From Struthio camelus (taxonomy: Eukaryota; Chordata; Aves; Struthioniformes; Struthionidae), in the NCBI RefSeq assembly GCF_040807025.1, contig NC_090952.1:29261068-29325067 (forward strand): a stretch of 64,000 bases of DNA. Reading direction: 5' to 3'. The notes beneath the pieces were generated by a model. It was not told the origin of the DNA, ran no database searches, and worked only from the letters and a program-made list of their open reading frames with translations. Below, piece after piece: positions 47,171 through 59,182 of this stretch; position 1 is the stretch's first letter; each line of letters begins with the position of its first letter. The translations under genes were made by a program, and so were the position numbers.

Positions 47171-50100
47171 TGGATCGGAAAGGAAAGAAGCTGCGTTTTG
47201 AGAGCTTTATTGCTTGGGCAGATTTGCAGAGTGGGTTTTTCCAGAATGGTGGCAGAAACACAGAGCTTTGGCCTCTGTGTGTTATTTCAGGAGGTCTGTC
47301 AAGCGCGTGTTACTTTGCGTTCATGTCAGGGCATAACAACAGACAAAATAGTGCTTTTGTTACTGTGTCATATTTTTAGAATCACCAGGAAAAACTGCAG
47401 TCTCTGGCGTGAGGTGAAGAGTATGTGGCACTTGCTCCAGCAAAACAGAGAGCTTGCTGGTGGGGAGGAGATGGTCAGTCAGTACCGAATGGCAGCAGTG
47501 CATGGTGATTTTTTAAAATACAACAGAGCAAACAATAGAATATCATGTTAGCAATGAGGTTAGCCTGAAATAATGGAAAATAAAAGAGAAAGCAGCAAAG
47601 GTTATTCAGAATGCCAGTTTGAAATTCTCAAACTAATCATCCAAAACAAACAGTGGCTGGGTGGAACAATTTTCTTTAGAGGGAGTTTCCACTGAAATAA
47701 ATAGCAAGTATATTAAAAAAAACTTTTGACCAGTTGTAATACTAATGGTGCCCCCTGTCTACAGGGGGCTGGTGGGGTCCACAACTGTGTTAGAAACACC
47801 TTGCAATCCAGAGCAATGTATTGTTGCATCTTTGCCGTCCGTTCTTTAGAGACCCTTCAGTTTTTATCTGAGAGCCCTGCCTGGAAAAGATCAGACAGGG
47901 ATGTCCATTTTCCCCCTTTCCTTCCCTTCTTCTACTGCTTTAGGTGATCCCTTAGCGTTCATTTTCCTAATGGGATCCGCTATCTGCTGATGCCTTGGTT
48001 TAATACAGAAAAGCTGCTGCTGTGACATGCCAGCTCTGCATTACCTGTGGATTTGAAAAGCGAAGGTCTCAAAGAGTGTATCCTTTGCCTCTGCGTCCTG
48101 ACCTGCTGTTGGTCCGCACAGCCAGCGGAGGAAGGCCACAGATGGGTGCTTCTGCGAGAGCACGGTGCCACTCCGTTGACTGTGCACTCTGGGATGCGAG
48201 GAAACACCTCTGGCGCTGCACCTGAGCCTTCCCAGTGCTTTTTTTTTTTTTCCAATGACCTGATCATTCGTTTGTCCAGCATGACTTTAATTAATTAAGC
48301 CACTTTGGTAGGGCTATGTATATAAGTGGTAGTGCTTTTGGTCATGGGCCAACTGCCCCGCAGACTTGCTGAGACCTGGCCCAACCCATGCCCAACTGAG
48401 TGGAAGTTCCTGGGTGGATTTTCTGGGCTCCTTCTGCTGTTCCAGCTGTGGCCTGCTACTCTCCAGGACATACCTGAAAACAAGTTAAGCATTACTTTGG
48501 GAGCCAGAGAAGGTCAGGAGGCCATTTTGATAGGCATAGGTCTTGGGGAAAAAATACAAGGATTGCAACTAGGCAGTTTTCTCCAAAATCTCACTACTTG
48601 TACACTACTTGTGCATTTAATTTGATTGAGAAGCCTATTTGTTTAACGCCCTCTAGTGATGTTTTAAAAATTAGCATAGATTCCTTTCAAGAGGAAAACA
48701 AGCATCAAAGTCTATTGGTTAAAAGATGTAAATTTTCTGGAAGTCAGCTGCTTCAGGGAATCCCTATAGAACATCAAACCGTATTTTGGAGAGGAGCATA
48801 ACCATGCTTTGGAAGAGTGTCTCTAGACAGGGAGATAGTGACAGTCCCTGCCTCCCCTGCAGATTCTCAGCGGTGATCAGTGAAGCTCTTCCCTTCATCT
48901 TCTGAAGTGGATGTTTGCTCTTTGTGATTACCCATAAGGGAACCTAGATCCCCTCCTTCTTGTAACATAGGAGGTGCTGAATTTTATAGAAGTGCATTTC
49001 CTTGGTAGTTTGTACATGAGCACACCAGAGCTGCTTCCCACAGGACCCTTTTCGGAAGCACTGGCTAGTGATTATTCTGGTCTGCTGAGACTGGCTTCTT
49101 TATATAAAAACTGCATCTTGTTGTCAGAAATGAGGAATGTGGCTACTGGGCTAATTTGTGGCTCTGATGCAGAGCTGTTGTCACAGGACAGCCTTTCCTA
49201 TTCCCTCTTAGACAGTATTACACTAGTGCACCTTATTCTACCTTCCTATCTGCCGCAGGTTCGCCACTCCAGTTATTTCATCCCTCTCTATCGTGCTAAC
49301 GCTCTCACAAACACCTCCACGCGCCTGTACTTGTTCTAATTGCCTTCATTCCCGTATTACATGCTCCTCCGTGCTTGCCAGTGCCACCAACACAGCATTG
49401 TCTCAGTAGATCTGAATACACACGTCTCTACAACCTCCTAGAGCAGCACATCCACTCACACTTTACTGCGGCCTGTGTGCTGCTCACAGCTGTGCTGATC
49501 ACACCTACATCCGGACTGTAGCCATCACATACGATCACCCCTAGAGGCCTCCAGAGCACCTGAATCAGTCTCCCCATTTGGCAGTGCTGTTCAAGAGGCA
49601 ATCAGCATCTGTTGCCTGAAAGCTGAAGCACAAATGTCATCTAGTAATGGTACTCAAGCATGGTGCACATCTGAGCTACATGGCTATGCTCTCGGATAAG
49701 ACATGAAAGTCTAGCCTGCCAGGTCTCCCCCTCTCCATGTCCCTCTGGTTAGGGACTTGGCTTTTCCTCAAGATCTTCTCTTTAATTTGTCTATTAGAGC
49801 ATCACCAATATGATTACTTAGGCCCTGTACAATACATGGAAAGTCTCCTTAGCAGCGCCTTCTCCATTTCTGCTAAAGGTTGGGATTGTGGCAATAGCTA
49901 TGATTAAGGAAAAAAAAAAAAAACGAAAAAAAAAACCCCTTGTGTTTGTTTTCCACTTCTCCTCCACTCTTTCTTCCAAGGGATGTTAGAGCTCAGGGAG
50001 GGAAAAAGGACTGGCATAAGGATGGGTCTGTTAGGGTACAGGGTGTCAGCCCCCCCTCTACTTCTCCCCACAATGCTGATCTTCCCACATTCCCCTGAGA

Positions 50101-52306
50101 ACAAATGGCAGGACAGATAAGGATGTGAGAGTTTCCAAAACCTGGTGCCCATAATTGGCCCCTTTGAAAACAGGTAGGTGGAGTCCGGCCTGTGGCATGA
50201 GACAGAGAATCTGAAGCAAAACAGGATGTTTTTGTGATTAAAACTTATTTTAAAAATTCCTGTCAAAATGTTTGTTTTGGTTTGGTTTTGAAGTTGCCTG
50301 CAGCTTTTATTGGGAACTTTGAGTTCCTGTGAGCGTGTGCACATGCATTTGTGTGTGCATGCCCATGTATGTGTATGTGCACATGTGCTTGCACAGCGAA
50401 AATAAATGAGGAGGCTGCTATTTAGCCTCAGGACACTATTGTGCCTAAGAAGTAATAAAACCAATAGGGACTAACAGCTGAGCAATGGAAAAGGTAAACC
50501 CCATCTATATAGCTCTTCTGTAAATCTTGCTGGACAATTGTTTTCTGCTCTGGTCACCTCAAAATCAGAAAGGTTCTATCAAATTGTAAAATATTTATTG
50601 ACAACCCACAAAAACGCTCGTGACTGGAGGGACAGGTTTATTCATTGTCATATGTTAAACACAGTTGATAGGGAATGAGGTGTAAGGGACAAAGCAGGAA
50701 GCCTTTGGGATCTTCTATAGTCTATCATGTGCCCTATATTTGGCCTAGTTTCGGCTGATCCTGTTTTCACACTATTTCCCATAGGGTTCTACACAGCAAA
50801 AATGCCTCCTTGACCTCATCTTGCACCCTTGCAAGGAGTTATGAACAGTCCTTATCTTGTATAGCCTTTGTCTGATTCATTGGAGATGCTGCACCCGCTC
50901 CAATCAGTCCCTGGGGTGAAACTGTAGAGCCTGCAAAGCACTGGAATTTTATCACTGTCTTCAATGGAGCAAGAAATTTTCTGCCTTAATCTTTCTCCTC
51001 CTTGACTCATCTATGAGATTGTGCAGTAGCTTGCAGCAGTCACTCCCATGGGATAATTTTTACAGACGCTTGTAAGGGACTTGATTGGAATAGTTAAGTT
51101 TCACTGCTTATCTTCTTCCACGTCTTCTACCATCAAACTGGAGTAGGTTCTTTCGGTCCATGCAATATAACTTGCATTGGTTCATAGCAAGAGCTTTTTA
51201 CTACAAGATTGTGTGTATTTCCTCATTAGTCTCATTTGGCCAGTCATCTTCAGTCATCTCCATCCGCTGGCTTCCAGGTTATTTGATCTCTGAGCTCTTT
51301 GTCCCCTCTGATTAGCTTTTCTCAGCCTACTCACATATCTCTGGGCTGTGTTTTCAAGCCCCTACTTCACACTTTTTTTTTCACATGGCCTCAGCTGATA
51401 TAATGTTGCTGCTAACTGTCCAGCCTGCCTTTCCTTTCCTGACCTTTGCCCAGCTGCTCAGCAATGTCTCTCTCTTGGCCTCGCTCGCTGTTCCACCCTT
51501 AATGTCTTCCTGCAAGTCCAAAAAAGTTGGAGCAAAAAAGTTTAATTGCTTCAGCCACATTCTGCTCTTATTTACTCAGCTCATGTAACTTTAGACTTCC
51601 AGCTCCACTGAAGCTGGTGATGTTTGGATCCTGGTTGGAGGCTGGGATGCCTTTTTTTTTCCATTTCTATCGCCTGCAAAATTCAGGGGGAGATTGGATC
51701 CTACAATTTAGCACCAACCTGAGGCAAGTTTTGAGGAGGCATTCCAAAGTGGATGTTACTCATAAGTATGTTGCCAGTCCTGATGCTGACAGGCAGATGA
51801 GCAAGCAACAGAAAGAGGAAACTGCCTTTCATGGTGTATGTGTTAGAAGAGGTACTGTTGATTAACTCATTTTTCAGCCAACCAGTTCTGAGAGTGCCAC
51901 TTAACAACCCCAAGGCTGTATAACACTGACAGGATGCTTATAAGGTATAAAGGGATTAATGTTCAGCCCTAATGAAATCCAGATGCGCAGAGCTGCCTCT
52001 TTTCAAGCTCTTTTCCACTGCCAAGTTGTGAATAAAATGATTTAATCATTGTAAATAATGAGGCACACCAGATTCACAATATGCACTAGGTTTCTAAATT
52101 CACAGGCACCAAGGCCATTAGGTTGCTGCTAGCAGTCACCTGGTGGAGAGGGCTGGGTCACCTGCAGACCCTCTGCTTGCAACACGATCGTTCATAGGAT
52201 GGCAACTTGGGACCTTTCTTGGGGACCACAATTCATGCGTGTAGGGCTGGGGGAAGCTGGCTTGGAAATAAGCCTGCTTCTATCCCTGAGACAAAGTCAA
52301 AGCAGG
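47171..52306. other. Non-coding stretch right of CpG island 2
   Basis: No exon that I can support. Contains A-runs at about 49908-49936, a degenerate TG-rich tract at 50330-50395 and a T-run near 51370. The 121-codon frame at 48974-49339 and the 186-codon minus frame at 49904-50464 (which ends in poly-Phe from the A-run) are unrecognised. Confidence 0.55.
50330..50395. repeat. Degenerate TG/CA-rich tract
   Basis: Alternating purine-pyrimidine sequence with repeated gtgtgtgcatg and gtgcacatg words. An old decayed TG microsatellite. Confidence 0.7.
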
Positions 52307-52314
52307 TATAAAGG
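52307..52314 (+). promoter_or_regulatory. Candidate TATA box
   Basis: TATAAAGG followed 30-75 bp later by a short CpG-containing segment (gaggtgtcggcggtgcc and gagacgccgaggcctcgg). The context resembles a small TATA-type promoter feeding the mini-exon candidate next to it. Confidence 0.3.
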
Positions 52315-52388
52315 TGGTGGGTGTTTGCTCAGTCTGTTCCAGAGGTGTCGGCGGTGCCACAGCTGAGACGCCGAGGCCTCGGCAGCTC

Positions 52389-52432
52389 ATGGTGAACTCG
52401 TGTCCTCCTCTGGGGTGGCAGGAGGGGGAGAG
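52389..52432 (+). CDS. Candidate mini first-exon coding segment
   Basis: An ATG 82 bp after a TATAAAGG box opens 14 codons (MVNSCPPLGWQEGE) and runs without a stop into AG|GTGAGG, a near-consensus splice donor at 52432/52433. Arrangement, spacing and local CpG content fit a tissue-specific first exon. No downstream exon was identified, the peptide is unrecognised, and the same pattern can arise by chance, so this stays a hypothesis. Confidence 0.15.
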
Positions 52433-55129
52433 GTGAGGGTTCGTACTCCGGTGGTGGAGTGGTGACTAGAGATGCATGTCTCCTCATTGAACGCTGTCTG
52501 CTCGTTGGACCTGAATTTTTTACTGCCTCATAAAATGTTTGTAGTTAACATTTTCTCTTTCTTATACAGTTTATATTTTGTTATTTCACATGCCGAGTGT
52601 GGGTACTTTGCATGCCCAGCACTGATAGTTAATCTGGGTCCTAGCAGGAGCTGGACCTGAATACTCGAGCTCAGGGGCCTAGATTTCATAAGACTGAAGT
52701 AATTCTGTTAGTGGACGGATACAGTTGTCTATGCAGGAGGAGTTTTAAACCAAGGAGATGGGGAAAAAAATGAGGTTCTTTTAAAGACATGAAGGAATGT
52801 GTTACATTCTTCCGTTCCTCAGGTTTGGCTGCTTTGCAGGTTTTTTATTTTGCCAAAGCTTGATTCAGTGAACTATTTATTTGCATTAAAAAAAAATTCT
52901 TAATTTACTTTGGCCTCAATGATGAATTTTTACACTGTGAAATCCAGTAAGTTCCCTCCTGATGTTATATATACATCCAACTTTACAATAGGAGCGTCTA
53001 TTGCAGAGTACCAGCCTTCATTAAATGGTGTTAAGGGCATTTTAGCAGTCTCCTCACACTGATTTCCCACATGACCCCTATTGTTAGTTGCCCTGTAATT
53101 GTTTGGTACTCTATTCATTATCAGAGCATGCCACAAGCTGACGCTAGAGATCGTAAATGTAAATAAATTGTAGAGGCTTTCTGTAGAACTAGAAAGGCAA
53201 GAAAGTATTCTTTGTGATAAGTTTTTTGGGTAACTTTTGGCATTGGTTCAAAGGAAGGAAAAGGATGAGAAAGAGTCCCTTTACTGTTAGCAGGGGCTAT
53301 AAAGTTCTGCAAAAAGCACAAAGGGAGTCCATGGAAGTGGATTGTCACCATGGGAATAAGCATGGCAGCAGAATCCCAACAGTCAACAGCTACGTTATCT
53401 GGTCATGGTCATGGTCTACATGGTCAGCAAATATTTCAAATTTGCTCAGTTAGAACCAAGACCTTCAGGACTTCATGACCTTCAAAAAAAGATCAAGGTA
53501 TTTTCCAAATAAGGTTTTACTTTTCCCATTGCTTTTGGCCTATTCAGCTAGCGCTAGAAGGGGAAGTGCTGACATCTTCCTCTAGCAGCTGCTAGTTCTT
53601 TGCCAATGCAGAAGCGTGACGTTCAGAAGTATTTCTAGATTGATGTCAATATTTATTGATCTCTTCAGTGTCTATCAACTAGAGCCGCAGGGCGGCTGCT
53701 GGGAACTTCACCTGCTTCTGCCACCCGGAAAGCCGCAGGGGCTGTAGGGAGGAATGCATCCTCCAGAGTGAAATATCCCTGTTTGAAAAATACAAACAAG
53801 GGTATAAAAACCCCTTTCCAGGTTAGGAAGAAGGTGGAAGAGGAAGAACTCCCTTGGCTCTGTGAATGGAAATGAAAAATCTAGAAGAGAACTTAACTGT
53901 TACAAACAACTGAGGGCCTGGACTGCCCATCGCGTCTCGACTTTGGTCATTCCTGTCATTATTGTTGTTTTACACACCGTGCTTTATTGTTGTTGTTGTC
54001 CTCTCAAAACATATAGACGCATACCGTTGTGCTGACCTTCCAGTTTACAGAGGAAAGAAGACCCACAGATATTTTCCAGCAGCAGAGTTGCCCGTAATTA
54101 TCACAGATTCATTCCCCCAGCACAGCATCAATGGGCTGATGCTTGGAAATAGCAGGATTTTTTTTTTTCTTATATTTATGAGTTATCACTTCTCCATCTG
54201 CAGTATTAGACACTGTAGTGAGGAAGCACAGAGCTCCAGCTGGATACCCAAGTGCTACAGAGGCACAAATGATGAGCAGGAGCAGTTTGACCTTGTTTTT
54301 CTGCTCAGAGCTTCTGGGCCCCTTTTTAGGAACCTGTTCTGCAGTTTGAAAGCCAGTTAGGAATTCCGCTTTGTTTTAGGACCCTAGGCAGTGTCCACTC
54401 TTGGTGGAAGAAAATACCATGCAAGCAGTGGTGTGTTCAGTAGCCAGAAATGCGGACCCAAGCCTTGATGATTATCAAGTGTCTTAACTGGGGGTCCAGC
54501 CTAGTGTCATTTAAGAATATAGACCATTATACCTGCTTTTGGGACAGATCAGCTTCAATTTGGAAGATCTGCGGTGCTCTTCATGAGACAACAGTCCCCT
54601 CTGCTTTTGAGAACATCCTTTTTCTTTGCCATCCTTTGTCAATATTGTTCCAGGGATTCTGAGGAAAGAAGGCCCTGCAGGCACAATTAATTCATGGAAG
54701 CGGAAAAAAAAATGACATGGAACAGATTACTGTGAGTCAAACTAATCCCCAGTCACCTCTGAGTGGAAAACCCGGTCGGCCTTTGGCAGCCGAGAGCTGT
54801 TTCTCCCCGTCCCCCTTATATGGGATGTTGTAAAATAAACCAGCAGGGTTCCACTTCTTGGAAGGAGAAGGAAGCTTGTTTCAAAGTGTGTCCTTGCAAA
54901 CTGATTTAGTGCCATCGAGCTCTGCATATTTTAAGAAACGTTTGGGTTTGGTTGGAGCTACTTTTTAGCAGGGAAGGAGAGGGAAGCAATTAGTGAAACA
55001 ACATGTGAAGAAGAGCTTGTGTAAAACAGCTTAGATAAATATTTACATCCAAGTTTCTTAGCTCTGAGTTCACTTTAAGCCCAGCTCCATCTCTCTGAGG
55101 GGACTTGCATCCCCAAATAAAATACTGGA
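52433..55129. other. Non-coding stretch, no gene recognised
   Basis: Unique-looking sequence. A TTG-repeat patch lies at 53985-53999. CpG-containing patches occur near 53690-53740 and 54770-54810. No exon recognised. Confidence 0.5.
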
Positions 55130-55400
55130 TTGTGGCCACCCAACGTTATTTATACTTCCTCCTCTGATGAGTTAAACTAATTATGGATTTAAGGGAGGTC
55201 AAAGGGTTAAAGTGGTGACTGGAGAGTTAAAGGCTCTGCCTAGCATTTGCAAGGAAATATTGCTTTATCATATGTCTGTGCTGGCAAAATCTATCCCAAG
55301 AGCCCAAAAAGGCTGCAATTTTTTTCCTCTCATCAGTGCCCTGAATATTTGCCCTTTTCAAAGTGATGTGAACTATTAAAATATAAATGAACAGCCACAT
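55130..55400. promoter_or_regulatory. Enhancer-like block, candidate conserved non-coding element
   Basis: A dense mixture of clean binding-site words: a direct repeat AGGTCA-AA-GGGTTA (55196-55209, nuclear-receptor DR2 form), TAATTATGG homeodomain-like core near 55179, TTATTTATA forkhead-like core near 55147 and TTATCA GATA-like cores near 55265. There are no repeats and no open frame. Conservation cannot be judged from one sequence. Confidence 0.25.
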
Positions 55401-55844
55401 CTGTCCTTACCTGACTTGAAGCAATATGGAAACACTAGGCTGGCTGGATCAGAGCAGTGTGACATTAGCCAGATAATGCAACGGGCTGCCAGAGTCTCGA
55501 GGCAACAGGAGCCGTTAGGGCCGTTAGCACAGTACTGCATGGGCTGTTTGCGTGGTTAGTACTGCTCCTTATGGGATGAGTCATCTGTGTTATGGAACAG
55601 GTTCTTGTACCTCCAGTGGTAGGAAATGGACCTGTTTGTTCAGCCAGGCTGGTGATGGCGCTGGTTTCTAGCTATCAATTCCCAATAATGTTCCATGAGA
55701 TTGATCTCCTCTGAGTCTGTCTGCTCGCATACGTTGTTAGTCTGTGCGCTTGGATAAGTGCCTGGGGCAGGAACTGTCTGTCTTGTTTTCACAGTCAAAA
55801 CATCGCAGTAATGACTCTGGGGAATATACCGTGTGATTTGAGAA

Positions 55845-56050
55845 GGGAAACCTGGCTTCTAAGCCTAGTTCTGCCACTACTTTTCTGCATCATTGTGGGT
55901 ATGTTACTGAAGTCTTCATTATGAGCCATTGTTTCTGTTTTCCAAACAGTCACCTCTGAAGCTGGACTAGAGATACATGGCATAGTGGTAAGGAGCTTTG
56001 GTTGAATAGTGGTTGTAAAGCACTTTGAAGTTCATCACCTGGAAACTACT
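55845..56050 (+). mobile_element. MIR-like CORE-SINE, near full length
   Basis: ctggcttctaagcctagttc, tgccactacttttctgc, gggtatgttactgaagtc, tgtttctgttttcc and gttgtaaagcactttgaag follow, in order, the MIR-type SINE from its tRNA-related region through core to 3' tail (gggttcgaatcccggctctgccact...gggcaagttactt...cagtttcc...gtaaagcgctttgag). The best preserved copy in the window. Confidence 0.6.
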
Positions 56051-58451
56051 AAGGTAAAAACAAGAGAGTTCTATCAGGAAAAGCAGAAAGTCACTTTATT
56101 AAGGCTACCAGCATCCTGGAAACGGGCTGTATCCATCCTCTTGTAGCACTGGTAGTTATCGGCGGTCCTGCAGAGTTACAGCTGTAGCCACTCGTTTGGC
56201 AACCTGGTCGTGGGCTTGTGCAGCAGTGGGCATTCCTCTAGACAGATAGAGTTTGTTTGTCTCCCCCTGTGCACCAGCCCTGAAATGTCTCTGGAGCAGC
56301 TGTGAAGGCCTGGTGTACCTCTGATGCACACATGGCATCTGTTTGGGAGCTGGGAATGGGCGGTGTCACAGTCCGATGTGTGGCGCTGGTCCTACAGCTG
56401 CTAGAAGTGTTGCTGTCAGTGGAATGAGAAGCCAGGCAAAGCAGCTGGTGGGTGAACGCTATGAGCTGGGTTTTTCAGTCTGCTTCGTTTTCTCCTGGCT
56501 ATTCTGAGTAGTGGGAAAAGGCCCACCTGCTGTCTTGGGATGAAGTATCTGACAGAGGCGTGACGTCTGCCTGCAAAGCCCAGCTCCACTCAGTGGCAGG
56601 GTGCAGAGCAACTGCGGCTGTGGATGGCAGTCCTAGAGGTGCTGCAAGCTAGGCACCAAACAGGCGAAGTACATTATTTCTTGGTCTGGCTCCCTCTGAA
56701 AATGAAGCATGTCACACTAAGGACCTGAGGGTGCACCCTGCCACCTCCACTATTGTCTGAGCTTGATGGTGAATTGCACCCAAGATTGGCAGGGAGAGCA
56801 ATAACAGAGGCTAAGGAAGTTCTTATAAGTTTTATAAAAATCAAGAGGCAAAGGGACACCTCAGCCCCATAGCTGGTGTGTCACTGGCCTGCAGGAGCTG
56901 ATGTGCAAATGGTGGCTGATGTCTTTGGGGCCTGGGATTGTGGGGAGAGGCAATTGGCCAGTCCTTAGCGATGAGCAGTGTTTGCCTGGTTGCCCAGTCC
57001 CAGTTAGGCACTGCAAGGGGTGGTTTTGAAACCCAGGTTAAGCTCCCTTGGCAGCCCAAGCCCGGACCGGAGCGCTGAGGGGGAAAGGTTGGATCTGCCA
57101 CCTTACAGACCAAGGCAGAGAGGCATGTTGGCCAGGTGATGGCCCATTTAACTCTATTCAACCTCTAACAGTCACCTAGTGATTAAGTTGTTCCAGGAAA
57201 TACGCTGAATTGCACAGGAAAGGAGCATGTTCAACTCTCCACCCTGAGGTCTCATGTGCTTTCTAATAAAGCCAGCCCCTGCAGGCCTTATACTCATGGC
57301 CTTCATATGCTGACTTGGAGGAAACCAAGCACAGAACAGATGTGGGAGATCTCCTCTCAGGAAACCGCCTTCCCCTTTCTCCCATCAAACCTTTCAAGCA
57401 TGTTTTCGTCACCTGAATGTCTCACTCTTGTCTTCGCCTGCAAACTCACTCCTTCAGCTGCATGCCTTACAGCACGTGCTGCAGGTACTACTAACACGTC
57501 TGCTCACATCAGTTACTGTTTTCTAAAGTCTGATAGGCATTTCACCACTAGGGATTAGATTTTTAGGCATGGCATGATTTCAGGATGTCTTCTGTAGGCA
57601 GTTAGTACTTGAACAGCTCTGTTACTTCCCAACATTTCCAACTAATGTCCCACTAACTATTGCTGTTACTCCAGCGGCAGAAAACACAAGACTCTTCTTA
57701 CATTAGTATAACTCATTGCATAGTTATTTCACACTACCGTCCTAGCTAAATTTGCTATGTTGTTAAAGAAGCATTGTATAAAAAGTCCCTTAAGCATCCA
57801 GTGAGTTTGGATGGCTCTTTCCCTACATTAAATGAGTATAAAGCTTCAGACTTCAGTGCACCAACACTGACTTTCCCCTGCTGGCCCTCTCTACAAGCCC
57901 CTGTCCCATCCTAGAGGTGCTCGGTGATGTTCTACCAGTCCCCGGTCCTCCCGCCTGCCCTCCCTCCATGCACACCCCGGGACCTCCGTCGCTGCAGCCT
58001 GCTCCTCGGGGCTGCGTTTCCCCTGGCAGCTGGGACCTCGCTGGAGTTGCTTTCATGCTCAGGGGCCTGGGGAGCAAGAGGCAGGGAGGAAGTCTCAGGC
58101 AGGCAATCTGGAGCAGGAAGCAGCTGCTGGTGTCAGGAACTGGTTCGCACAAAACATTTGTCAGAGGGGCTGTTCCTGCTCCTTTCTCCCCATCAGGTTG
58201 TGCTGGCCTGCCTGCTGGGTGGCAAGTTGGAAGGAAGCTGATTAACAATGTCTAATCGTGATCACCATTGTGACAACGTATTTCTTCTAAATATAGTATC
58301 TTCCCCTGACTGAGAACTGGGCAAAGATGGGAAACCAGCACAGGAACCAAGTCACTGCCCAGGCCTTTGTCTCAGTCTAAGGACTCTTAGACTCTCCAAA
58401 CTCTTCCCTTTTAAGGGACACATGCTTAGAGGAGAATTAGAGAGGGTTTTA
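56051..58451. other. Non-coding stretch, no gene recognised
   Basis: No exon or repeat recognised. Open frames at 57853-58248 (minus) and 57917-58255 (plus) overlap on opposite strands in a mildly GC-rich patch and match nothing I know. Confidence 0.5.
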
Positions 58452-59182
58452 TCATGGAATCACAGAATGGTTGAGGTTGGAAGGGACCTCTGGAGATCAT
58501 CTAGTCCAATATCTCCAGGGAAGGAGACTCCACAACTTCTCTGGGAAACCTGTTCCAGTGCTCTGTCACCCTCACAGTCAAGAAGTTTTTCCTCATCTTC
58601 CGATGGAACTTCCCGTGATTCAGTTTATGACCGTTGCCTCTTGTCCTGCCACTGGGCACCACGGAGAAGAGTCTGGCCCCATCCTCTTGACACCCTCCCT
58701 TCAGATATTTGTACACCATGATGAGATCACCTTCTCAGTCTTCTCTTCTCCAGGCTGAACAGGCCCAGCTCTCTCAGCCTTTCTTCAGAGGAGAGATGGT
58801 CCAGTCCCCTCATCGTCTTTGTAGCCCTCCGCTGGACTCTGTCCAGTAGTGCCATGTCTCTCTTGGACTGGGGAGCCCAGAAGTGGACACAGCGCTCCAG
58901 GTGAGGCCTCCCCAGGGCTGAGGAGAGGGGCAGGATCACCTCCCTCCACCTGCTGGCAACACTCTGCCTAATGCACCCCAGGATCCCATTGGCCCTCCTG
59001 GCCACAAGGGCACATTGCTGGCCTCTGCTTAACTTGTTGTCCACCAGGGCACCCAGGTCCTTCTCGGCAGAGCTGCTTTCCAGCAGGTCAACCCCCAGCC
59101 TGTACTGGTGCATGGGGTTTTTCCTCCCCAGGTGCAGGTCCCTGCACTTGCCTTTGTTGAACTTCAGGAGGTTCCTCTCTGC
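58452..59182 (-). mobile_element. CR1 LINE, 5'-truncated, young (copy 6)
   Basis: Antisense CR1 with a complete 3' end: atcatggaatcacagaatgg at the low coordinate is the antisense of the terminal attctgtgattc repeats, followed by ttggaagggacctctggag. The minus strand encodes [20 protein letters not shown] through [16 protein letters not shown], then breaks at 58725-58740 by one extra base and resumes in another frame as [20 protein letters not shown] through [20 protein letters not shown]. Bases 58650-59182 match copy 3 with two mismatches. The sequence ends abruptly at 59182 (5' truncation). Confidence 0.95.

Noticed and set aside
46188..47201. 337-codon plus-strand open frame, the longest in the window
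   Set aside because: Lies across CpG island 2 where stop codons are rare. Long frames are open on both strands at the same place, and the product is Arg/Pro/Ala-rich with no recognisable domain.
46894..47379. 161-codon plus frame crossing from CpG island 2 into AT-richer DNA
   Set aside because: The downstream part looks superficially protein-like, but no motif is recognised and the first half is composition-driven.
49904..50464. 186-codon minus-strand open frame
   Set aside because: Ends in poly-Phe read from an A-run, includes His/Thr-Cys repeats from a TG-rich tract, and has no recognisable domain.
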